From Chrysopilus asiliformis (Eukaryota; Arthropoda; Insecta; Diptera; Rhagionidae), in contig OZ035964.1 of assembly GCA_964034945.1 (NCBI GenBank), forward strand, positions 6,932,895-6,996,894: a stretch of 64,000 bases of DNA. Reading direction: 5' to 3'. The notes below the pieces were generated by a model, which was not told the origin of the DNA, searched no databases, and was given only the letters and a program-made list of their open reading frames with translations. Below, piece after piece: positions 1 through 9,480 of the stretch. How positions within the stretch are numbered: the stretch's first letter is position 1; the number at the start of each line of letters is the position of its first letter. Both the position numbers and the translations under genes were made by a program.

Positions 1-942
1 GTGGGTGCTGCTACAGGCCCCCGAGCACCCAAAAATCGCCAGTGGGTGCTGCTACAGGCCCCGGAGCACCCAAAAATCGCCAGTGGGTGCTGCGACAGGC
101 CCGAAGCACCCCAAAATTGCACAGCCCCTGGAGCGCCCCAAAAACCCCAGCGGGCGCTGCTACAGCCCCTGGACCGCCCCAAAAATTGTCAGTGGGTGCT
201 GCTACAGGCCCCGGAGCACCCCAAAATTGCCAGTGGGTGCTGCTACAGGCCCCAGAGCACCCAAAAATTGCCAGTGGGTGCTACTATTGCCAGTGGGTGC
301 TGCTACAGGCCCCGGAGCACCCGAAATTTCCCAGTGGGTGCTGCTACAGGGCCCGGAGTACCCAAAAATCGCCAGTGGCTGCTCCTACAGGCCCCAGAGC
401 ACCCAAAAATTGCCAGTGGGTGCTGCTACAGGCCCCGGAGCACCCCAAAATTGACAGTGGGTGCTGCTACAGGCCCCGGAGCACCCAAAAATCGCCGGTG
501 GCTGCTCCTACAGGCCCCAGAGCACCCAAAAATTGCCAGTGGGTGCTGCTACAGGTCCCGGAGCCCCCTAAATTTCCCAGTGGGTGCTGCTACAGGGCCC
601 GGAGCACCCAAAGATTGCCAGTGGGTGCTGCTACAGGCCCCGGAGCACCCCAAAATTGCCAGTGGGTGCTACTACAGGCCCCGGAGCACCCAAAAATCGC
701 CAGTGGGTGCTACTACAGGCCCGGAGCCCCAAAAATCGTCCGTGGGTGCTGCTACAGGCCCCGAGCACCCAAAAATTGCCAGTGGGTGCTGCTACAGGCC
801 CCGGAGCACCCTAAATTTCCCAGTGGGTGCTGCTGCAGGGCCCGGAGTACCCAAAAATCGCCAGTGGGTGCTGCTACAGGCCCCGGAGCGCCCCAAAATT
901 GACAGTGGGTGCTGCTACAGGCCCCGGAGCACCCCACGATAA

Positions 943-2640
943 CCCCTGCAGGCGCAGCTACAGCCCCTGGAGCGCCCCAAAAACCCCAGCGGGCGCTGCT
1001 ACAGCCCCTGGAGCGCCCCAAAAACCCCAGCGGGCGCTGCCACAGCCCTTGGAGCGCCCCAAAAACCCCAGCGGGCGCAGCTACAGCCCCTGGAGCGCCC
1101 CAAAAACCCCAGCGGGCGCTGCTACAGCCCCTGGAGCGCCCCAAAAACCCCAGCGGGCGCTGCTACAGCCCCTGGAGCGCCCCAAAAACCCCAGCGGGCG
1201 CTGCTACAGCCCCTGGAGCGCCCCAAAAACCCCAGCGGGCGCTGCTACAGCCCCTGGAGCGCCCCAAAAACCCCAGCGGGCGCTGCTACAGCCCCTGGAC
1301 CGCCACGAAAACCCCTGCAGGCGCTGCTACAGCCCCTGGAGCGCCCCAAAAACCCCAGAGGGCGCTGCTACAGCCCCTGGACCGCCCCAAAAACCCCAGC
1401 GGGCGCTGCTACAGCCCCTGGAGTGCCCCAAAAACCCCAGCGGGCGCTGCTGCAGCCCCTGGAGCGCCCCAAAAACCCCAGCGGGTACTGCTACAGCCCC
1501 TGGAGCGCCCTAAAAACCCAAGCGGGCGCTGCTACAGCCCCTGGAGCGCCCCAAAAACCCCAGCGGGCGCAGCTACAGCCCCTGGAGCGCCCTAAAAACC
1601 CCAGGGGGGCTGCTACAGCCCCTGGAGCGCCCCAAAAACCCCAGCGGGCGCTGCTACAGCCCCTGGACCGCCACGAAAACCCCAGCAGGCGCTGCTACAG
1701 CCCCTGGAGTGCCCCAAAAACCCCAGCGGGCGCTGCTACAGCCCCTGGAGCGCCCCAAAAACCCCTGCAGGCGCTGCTACAGCCCCTGGACCGCCCCAAA
1801 AACCCCAGCGGGCGCTGCTACAGCCCCTGGAGCGCCCCAAAAACCCCAGCGGGCGCTGCTACAGCCCCTGGAGCGCCCCAAAAACCCCAGCGGGCGCTGC
1901 TACAGCCCCTGGAGCGCCCCAAAAACCCCAGCGGGCGCTGCTACAGCCCCTGGACCGCCACGAAAACCCCTGCAGGCGCAGCTACAGCCCCTGGAGCGCC
2001 CCAAAAACCCCAGCGGGCGCTGCTACAGCCCCTGGAGCGCCCCAAAAACCCCGGCGGGCGCTGCTACAGCCCCTGGAGCGCCCCAAAAACCCCAGCGGGC
2101 GCTGCTACAGCCCCTGGAGCGCCCCAAAAACCCCAGCGGGTGCTGCTACAGCCCCTGGAGCGCCCCAAAAACCCCAGCGGGCGCTGCTACAGCCCCTGGA
2201 GCGCCCCAAAAACCCCAGCGGGCGCTGCTACAGCCCCTGGAGCGCCCCAAAAACCCCAGCGGGCGCTGCTACAGCCCCTGGAGCGCCCCAAAAACCTCAG
2301 CGGGCGCTGCTACAGCCCCTGGAGCGCCCCAAAAACCCCAGCGGGCGCTGCTACAGCCCCTGGAGCGCCCCAAAAACCCCAGCGGGCGCTGCTACAGCCC
2401 CTGGAGCGCCCCAAAAACCCCAGCGGGCGCTGCTACAGCCCCTGGAGCGCCCTAAAAACCCCAGGGGGGCTGCTACAGCCCCTGGAGCGCCCCAAAAACC
2501 CCAGCGGGCGCTGCTACAGCCCCTGGACCGCCACGAAAACCCCTGCAGGCGCAGCTACAGCCCCTGGAGCGCCCCAAAAACCCCAGCGGGCGCTGCTACA
2601 GCCCCTGGAGCGCCCCAAAAACCCCGGCGGGCGCTGCTAC
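943..2640 (+). repeat. Subtype B block of the 41-bp satellite
   Basis: About 41 consecutive B monomers (AGCGGGCGCTGCTACAGCCC core). The block is entered from subtype A through a junction monomer ending in ACCCCACGATAACCCCTGCAG near 935-955. It is left through hybrid monomers at about 2630-2660, where GGCGCTGCTACAGG runs straight into A-type sequence. Minor variants recur: a GGACCGCCACGAAAACCCCTGC form, a GGAGTGCCCC form, and a shortened CCAGGGGGGCTGC form at about 1605 and 2462. Confidence 0.9.
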
Positions 2641-3850
2641 AGGCCCGGAGCCCCAAAAATCGTCCGTGGGTGCTGCTACAGGCCCCGGAGCACCCAAAAA
2701 TTGCCAGTGGGTGCTGCTACAGGCCCCGGAGCACCCTAAATTTCCCAGTGGGTGCTACTACAGGCCCCGGAGCCCCCAAAAATTGCCAGTGCGTGCTGAA
2801 ACAGGCCCCGGAGCACCCAAAAATTGCCAGTGGGTGCTGCTACAGGTCCCGGAGCCCCAAAAATTGTCCGTGGGTGCTGCTACAGGTCCCGGAGCACCCC
2901 AAAATTGCCAGTGGGTGCTGCTACAGGCCCCGGAGCACCCCAAAATTGCCGGTGGCTGCTCCTACAGGCCCGGAGCCCCAAAAATTGTCCGTGGGTGCTG
3001 CTACAGGTCCCGGAGCACCCCAAAATTGCCAGTGGGTGCTGCTACAGGCCCCGGAGCACCCCAAAATTGCCGGTGGCTGCTCCTACAGGCCCCAGAGCAC
3101 CCAAAAGTTGCCAGTGGGTGCTGCTACAGGTCCCGGAGCGTCCCAAAATTGACAGTGGGTGCTGCTACAGGCCCCGGAGCACCCAAAAATCGCCGGTGGC
3201 TGCTCCTACAGGCCCCAGAGCACCCAAAAATTGCCAGTGGGTGCTGCTACAGGCCCCGGAGCACCCCAAAATTGCCAGTGGGTGCTGAAACAGGCCCCGG
3301 AGCACCCAAAAATTGCCAGTGGGTGCTGCTACAGGCCCCGGAGCATCCAAAAATCGCCAGTGGGTGCTGCTACAGGCCCCGGAGCACCCCAAAATTGCCA
3401 GTGGGTGATAATACAGGCCCCGGAGCACCCAAAAATCGCCCGTGGGTGCTACTACAGGCCCCGGAGCCCCAAAAATCGTCCGTGGGTGCTGCTACAGGAC
3501 CCGGAGCACCCCAAAAATCGTCCGTGGGTGCTGCTACAGGCCCCGGAGTACCCAAAAATCGCCGGTGGCTGCTCCTACAGGCCCCAGAGCACCCAAAAAT
3601 TGCCAGTGGGTGCTGCTACAGGCCCCGGAGCACCCCAAAATTGCCAGTGGGTGCTGCTACAGGCCCCGGAGCCCCAAAAATCGTCCGTGGGTGCTGCTAC
3701 AGGCCCCGGAGTACCCAAAAATCGCCGGTGGCTGCTCCTACAGGCCCCGGAGCACCCAAAAATTGCCAGTGGGTGCTACTACAGGCCCCGGAGCACCCAA
3801 AAATCGCCAGTGGGTGCTGCTACAGGCCCCGGAGCACCCAAAAATCGCCA

Positions 3851-5260
3851 GTGGGTGCTGCTACAGGCCCCCGAGCACCCAAAAATCGCCAGTGGGTGCT
3901 GCTACAGGCCCCGGAGCACCCAAAAATCGCCAGTGGGTGCTGCGACAGGCCCGAAGCACCCCAAAATTGCACAGCCCCTGGAGCGCCCCAAAAACCCCAG
4001 CGGGCGCTGCTACAGCCCCTGGACCGCCCCAAAAATTGTCAGTGGGTGCTGCTACAGGCCCCGGAGCACCCCAAAATTGCCAGTGGGTGCTGCTACAGGC
4101 CCCAGAGCACCCAAAAATTGCCAGTGGGTGCTACTATTGCCAGTGGGTGCTGCTACAGGCCCCGGAGCACCCGAAATTTCCCAGTGGGTGCTGCTACAGG
4201 GCCCGGAGTACCCAAAAATCGCCAGTGGCTGCTCCTACAGGCCCCAGAGCACCCAAAAATTGCCAGTGGGTGCTGCTACAGGCCCCGGAGCACCCCAAAA
4301 TTGACAGTGGGTGCTGCTACAGGCCCCGGAGCACCCAAAAATCGCCGGTGGCTGCTCCTACAGGCCCCAGAGCACCCAAAAATTGCCAGTGGGTGCTGCT
4401 ACAGGTCCCGGAGCCCCCTAAATTTCCCAGTGGGTGCTGCTACAGGGCCCGGAGCACCCAAAGATTGCCAGTGGGTGCTGCTACAGGCCCCGGAGCACCC
4501 CAAAATTGCCAGTGGGTGCTACTACAGGCCCGGAGCCCCAAAAATCGTCCGTGGGTGCTGCTACAGGCCCCGAGCACCCAAAAATTGCCAGTGGGTGCTG
4601 CTACAGGCCCCGGAGCACCCTAAATTTCCCAGTGGGTGCTGCTGCAGGGCCCGGAGTACCCAAAAATCGCCAGTGGGTGCTGCTACAGGCCCCGGAGCAC
4701 CCCACGATAACCCCTGCAGGCGCAGCTACAGCCCCTGGAGCGCCCCAAAAACCCCAGCGGGCGCTGCTACAGCCCCTGGAGCGCCCCAAAAACCCCAGCG
4801 GGCGCTGCCACAGCCCTTGGAGCGCCCCAAAAACCCCAGCGGGCGCAGCTACAGCCCCTGGAGCGCCCCAAAAACCCCACCGGGCGCTGCTACAGCCCCT
4901 GGAGCGCCCCAAAAACCCCAGCGGGCGCTGCTACAGCCCCTGGAGCGCACCAAAAACCCCAGCGGGCGCTGCTACAGCCCCTGGACCGCCACGAAAACCC
5001 CTGCAGGCGCTGCTACAGCCCCCTGGAGCGCCCCAAAAAACCCCAGCGGGCGCTGCTACAGCCCCTGGACCGCCCCAAAAACCCCAGCGGGCGCTGCTAC
5101 AGCCCCTGGAGTGCCCCAAAAACCCCAGCGGGCGCTGCTGCAGCCCCTGGAGCGCCCCAAAAACCCCAGCGGGTACTGCTACAGCCCCTGGAGCGCCTAA
5201 AAAACCCAAGCGGGCGCTGCTACAGCCCCTGGAGCGCCCCAAAAACCCAGCGGGCGCAGC
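3851..5260 (+). repeat. Long intra-array duplicate of the segment 1-1610
   Basis: Rare variants seen at 1-1610 recur here in the same order. They include the CCCCCGAGCACC monomer (20 and 3870), the GCTGCGACAGGCCCGAAGC monomer (90 and 3940), a B-type insert in A sequence (121 and 3971), a truncated GGTGCTACTATTGCC monomer (276 and 4126), the ACCCCACGATAACC junction (932 and 4702) and a CCACAGCCCTTGG monomer (1039 and 4807). The offset starts at 3,850 bp and shrinks in steps of about 41 bp (at about 4530 and 4690), so whole monomers were lost after duplication. This is a segmental copy within the satellite, not independent drift. Confidence 0.9.
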
Positions 5261-5733
5261 TACAGCCCCTGGAGCGCCCCAAAAACACCAGCGGGCGCTG
5301 CTACAGCCCCTGGAGTGCCCAAAAAACCCCAGCGGGCGCTGCTACAGCCCCTGGAGCGCCCCAAAAACCCCTGCAGGCGCTGCTACAGCCCCTGGACCGC
5401 CCTAAAAACCCCAGGGGGGCTGCTACAGCCCCTGGAGCGCCCCAAAAAACCCCAGCGGGCGCTGCTACAGCCCCTGGACCGCCACGAAAACCCCTGCAGG
5501 CGCAGCTACAGCCCCTGGAGCGCCCCAAAAACCCCAGCGGGGCGCTGCTACAGCCCCTGGAGCGCCCCAAAAACCCCAGCGGGCGCTGCTACAGCCCCTG
5601 GAGCGCCCCAAAAACCCCAGCGGGCGCTGCTACAGCCCCTGGAGCGCCCCAAAAACCCCAGCGGGCGCTGCTACAGCCCCTGGAGCGCCCCAAAAACCCC
5701 CAGCGGGCGCTGCTACAGCCCCTGGAGCGCCCC
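4715..5733 (+). repeat. Second subtype B block, ending at the gap
   Basis: These are B monomers that duplicate the start of the 943-2640 block and then run into the Ns. The 4980-5570 stretch has single-base indels in the C and A runs (CCCAAAAAACCCC, CCCCCTGGAG, AGCGGGGCGCTG). These could be true variants or consensus errors near a poorly assembled gap. Confidence 0.85.
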
Positions 5734-5933
5734 NNNNNNNNNNNNNNNNNNNNNNNNNNNNNNNNNNNNNNNNNNNNNNNNNNNNNNNNNNNNNNNNNNN
5801 NNNNNNNNNNNNNNNNNNNNNNNNNNNNNNNNNNNNNNNNNNNNNNNNNNNNNNNNNNNNNNNNNNNNNNNNNNNNNNNNNNNNNNNNNNNNNNNNNNNN
5901 NNNNNNNNNNNNNNNNNNNNNNNNNNNNNNNNN
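5734..5933. other. Assembly gap (200 Ns)
   Basis: A run of exactly 200 N bases inside the satellite. The round number suggests a placeholder of unknown true length. The satellite is in opposite orientation on its two sides, so the gap is where the apparent inversion lies. Confidence 0.99.
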
Positions 5934-7194
5934 TCCGGGGCCTGTAGCAGCACCCACTGGCAAATTTTGGGTGCTCCGGGGCCTGTAGCAGCACCCACTG
6001 GCAAATTTTGGGTGCTCCGGGGCCTGTAGCGATTTTTGGGTGCTCCGAGGCCTGTAGCAGCACCCACTGGCGATTTTTGGGTGCTCCGGGGCCTGTAGCA
6101 GCACCCACTGGCGATTTTTGGGTGCTCCGGGGCCTGTAGCAGCACCAATGGGCGATTTTTGGGTGCTCCGGGCCCTGTAACAGCACCCACTGGCGAATTT
6201 TGAGTGCTCCGGGGCCTGTAGCAGCACCCATAGGCGATTTGTGGGTGCTCCGAGGCCTGTAGCAGCACCCACTGGCGATTTTTGGGTGCTCCGGGACCTG
6301 CAGCAGCACCCACTGGCGATTTTTGGGTGCTCCGGGGCCTGTAGCAGCACCCACTGGCGATTTTTGGGTGCTCCGGGGCCTGTAGCAGCACCAATGGGCG
6401 ATTTTTGGGTGCTCCGAGCCCTGTAACAGCACCCACTGGCGAATTTTGAGTGCTCCGGGGCCTGTAGCAGCACCCATAGGCGATTTGTGGGTGCTCCGGG
6501 GCCTGTAGCAGCACCCACGGGCGATTTTTGAGTGCTCTGGGGCATGTAGCAGCATCCACTGGCGATTTTGGGTGCTCCAGGGCCTGTAGCAGCACCCACT
6601 GGCGATTTTGGGTGCTCTGGGGCATGTAGCAGCACCCACGGGCGATTTGTGGGTGCTCCGAGGCCTGTAGCAGCACCCAGTGGCAAATTTTGGGTGCTCC
6701 GGGGCCTGTCGCAGCACCCACTGGCAAATTTTGGGTGCTCTGGGGCCTGTAGCAGCACCCACTGGCGATTTTGGGTGCTCTGGGGCATGTAGCAGCACCC
6801 ACTGGCGATTTTGGGTGCTCTGGGGCCTGTAGCAGCACCTGCTGGGGTTTTTAGGGCGCTCCAGGGGCTGTAGCAGCGCCTACAGGGGTTTTTGGGGCGC
6901 TCCAGGGGCTGTAGCAGCGCCCGCTGGGGTTTTTGGGGCGCTCCAGGGGCTGTAGCAGCGCCCGCTGGGGTTTTTAGGGTGCTCCAGGGGCTGTAGCAGC
7001 GCCCGCTGGGGTTTTTGGGGCGCTCCAGGGGCTGTAGCAGCGCCCGCTGGGGTTTTGGGGGCCTGTCGCAGCACCCACTGGCAAATTTTGGGTGCTCTGG
7101 GGCCTGTAGCAGCACCCACTGGCGATTTTGGGTGCTCTGGGGCATGTAGCAGCACCCACTGGCGATTTTGGGTGCTCTGGGGCCTGTAGCAGCA

Positions 7195-8505
7195 CCTGCT
7201 GGGGTTTTTAGGGCGCTCCAGGGGCTGTAGCAGCGCCTACAGGGGTTTTTGGGGCGCTCCAGGGGCTGTAGCAGCGCCCGCTGGGGTTTTTAGGGTGCTC
7301 CAGGGGCTGTAGCAGCGCCCGCTGGGGTTTTTGGGGCGCTCCAGGGGCTGTAGCAGCGCCCGCTGGGGTTTTTGGGGCGCTCCAGGGGCTGTAGCAGCGC
7401 CTGCAGGGGTTTTCGTGGCGGTCCAGGGGCTGTAGCAGCGCCCACTGGGGTTTTTGGGGCGCTCCAGGGGCTGTAGCAGCGCCCGCTGGGGTTTTTGGGG
7501 CGCTCCAGGGGCTGTAGCAGCGCCCGCTGGGGTTTTTGGGGCGCTCCAGGGGCTGTAGCAGCGCCTGCAGGGGTTTTCGTGGCGGTCCAGGGGCTGTAGC
7601 AGCGCCCGCTGGGGTTTTTGGGGCGCTCCAGGGGCTGTAGCAGCGCCTGCAGGGGTTTTCGTGGCGGTCCAGGGGCTGTAGCAGCGCCTGCAGGGGTTTT
7701 TGGGGCGGTCCAGGGGCTGTAGCAGCGCCCGCTGGGGTTTTTGGGGCGCTCCAGAGGCTGTAGCAGCGCCCGCTGGGGTTTTTGGGGCGCTCCAGGTGCT
7801 GTAGCAGCGCCCGCAGGGGTTTTCGTGGCGGTCCAGGGGCTGTAGCAGCGCCCGCTGGGGTTTTTGGGGCGCTTCAGGGGCTGTAGCAGCGCCCGCTGGG
7901 GTTTTTGGGGCGCTCCAGGGGCTGTAGCAGCGCCTGCAGGGGTTTTCGTGGCGGTCCAGGGGCTGTAGCAGCGCCCGCTGGGGTTTTTGGGGCGCTCAGG
8001 GGTTTTTGGGGCGCTCCAGCTTGGGTTTTTGGGGCGCTCCAGGGGCTGTAGCAGCGCCTGCAGGGGTTTTCGTGGCGGTCCAGGGGCTGTAGCAGCGCCC
8101 GCTGGGGTTTTTGGGGCGCTCCAGGGGTTTTCGTGGTTTTCGTGGCGGTCCAGGGGCTGTAGCAGCGCCCGCTGGGGTTTTTGTGGCTGGGGTTTTTGGG
8201 GCGCTCCAGGGGCTGTAGCAGCGCCTGCAGGGGTTTTCGTGGCGGTCCCGGGGCTGTAGCAGCGCCTGCAGGGGTTTTTGGGGCGCTCCAGGGGCTGTAG
8301 CAGCGCCTACAGGGGATTTTGGGGCGCTCCAGGGGCTGTAGCAGCGCCCGCTGGGGTTTTTGGGGCGCTCCAGGGGCTGTAGCAGCGCCCGCTGGGGTTT
8401 TTAGGGTGCTCCAGGGGCTGTAGCAGCGCCCGCTGGGGTTTTTGGGGCGCTCCAGGGGCTGTAGCAGCGCCCGCTGGGGTTTTTGGGGCGCTCCAGGGGC
8501 TGTAG
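7195..8505 (-). repeat. Subtype B block with GTGGCGGTCC variants
   Basis: B monomers on the minus strand, enriched for the GGGGTTTTCGTGGCGGTCCA variant (the counterpart of the ACCGCCACGAAAACC form seen on the plus arm at about 1300, 1670 and 1960). At 7985-8200 several monomers are broken or fused (GCGCTCAGGGGTTTTTGG, a doubled GGTTTTCGTGGTTTTCGTGG, and TTTTTGTGGCTGGGG), a patch of local rearrangement. Confidence 0.85.
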
Positions 8506-8750
8506 CAGCGCATGCTGCCAGGCATGCAGCAGCAGCCCCTGGCGATTTTTGGCCGCTCCAGGGCCTGCAGCAGCAGCCCCTGGCGATTTTTGGCCGCTCC
8601 AGGGCCTGCAGCAGCAGCCCCTGCCGATTTTGGGGTGCTCCAGCGCCTGCAGCAGCAGCCCCTGCCGATTTTGGGGTGCTCCAGGGCTTGCAGCAGCAGC
8701 CCCTGGTGGTTTTTGGCCGCTCCAGGGCCTGTAGAAGCAGCCCAGGGCGA
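8505..8750 (-). repeat. Subtype C monomers of the 41-bp satellite
   Basis: Six or so 41-bp units of a third type. On the plus strand they read CAGCAGCAGCCCCTGGCGAT, then TTTTGGCCGCTCCAGGGCCT. They combine the A-like tail (GCGATTTTT) with a distinct CAGCAGCAGCCCC arm that pairs only imperfectly with the other arm. A few more C-like units lie at about 9495-9575. I saw none in the left arm. Confidence 0.8.
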
Positions 8751-8844
8751 TTTTTGGGTGCTCCGGGGCCTGTAGCAGCATCCACTGGCGATTTTGGGTG
8801 CTCCAGGGCCTGTAGCAGCACCCACTGGTGAATTTTGAGTGCTC

Positions 8845-9480
8845 CGGGGCCTGTAGCGATTTTTGGGTGCTCCGAGGCCTGTAGCAGCATCCACTGGCGA
8901 TTTTTGGGTGCTCCGGGACCTGCAGCAGCACCCACTGGCGATTTTTGGGTGCTCCGGGGCCTGTACCAGCACCCACTGGCGATTTTTGGGTGCTCCGGGG
9001 CCTGTAGCAGCACCAATGGGCGATTTTTGGGTGCTCCGGGCCCTGTAACAGCACCCACTGGCGAATTTTGAGTGCTCCGGGGCCTGTAGCAGCACCCATA
9101 GGCGATTTGTGGGTGCTCCGGGGCCTGTAGCAGCACCCACGGGCGATTTTTGAGTGCTCTGGGGCATGTAGCAGCACCCACTGGCGATTTTGGGTGCTCT
9201 GGGGCCTGTAGCAGCACCCACTGGCGATTTTGGGTGCTCTGGGGCATGTAGCAGCACCCACGGGCGATTTGTGGGTGCTCCGAGGCCTGTAGCAGCACCC
9301 AGTGGCAAATTTTGGGTGCTCCGGGGCCTGTCGCAGCACCCACTGGCAAATTTTGGGTGCTCTGGGGCCTGTAGCAGCACCCACTGGCGATTTTGGGTGC
9401 TCTGGGGCATGTAGCAGCACCCACGGGCGATTTGTGGGTGCTCCGAGGCCTGTAGCAGCACCCAGTGGCAAATTTTGGGT
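8845..9480 (-). repeat. Intra-array duplicate of 6016-6800
   Basis: Both segments carry the same ordered rare variants: a truncated CCTGTAGCGATTTTTGG unit, CAGCACCAATGGGCGATT, CCCTGTAACAGCACC, CCCATAGGCGATTTGTGGG, TCTGGGGCATGTAGC and CCTGTCGCAGCACC. Differences between them are single bases plus gains or losses of whole units; the 6180-6480 part has an extra internal duplication. Confidence 0.85.

Larger units (their letters stand above)
1..5733 (+). repeat. 41-bp GC-rich satellite array, left arm
   Basis: Head-to-tail 41-bp monomers fill this arm. The subtype A monomer is a GGGTGCT arm, a 14-nt loop (GCTACAGGCCCCGG), an AGCACCC arm and a 13-nt tail (AAAAATCGCCAGT or CAAAATTGCCAGT); it is 63% GC. 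The subtype B monomer is GGGCGCT, GCTACAGCCCCTGG, AGCGCCC and CAAAAACCCCAGC; it is 71% GC. A few monomers are 38-40 bp. Flanking DNA is AT-rich, so the array is compositionally alien to it. No monomer contains a stop in any forward frame. Long reading frames therefore run through it in several frames on both strands, shifting frame every unit because 41 is not a multiple of 3. I read this as satellite DNA, not coding sequence. The array starts before the window. Confidence 0.97.

Noticed and set aside
2666..5200. 844-codon plus-strand frame through the satellite
   Set aside because: It is a by-product of stop-free 41-bp monomers. The reading frame shifts each unit and equally long frames exist on other frames and the other strand, and it changes freely with monomer subtype.
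1..5733. CRISPR array (regular repeats)
   Set aside because: There are no spacers: the whole 41-bp unit is conserved, and the context is eukaryotic.
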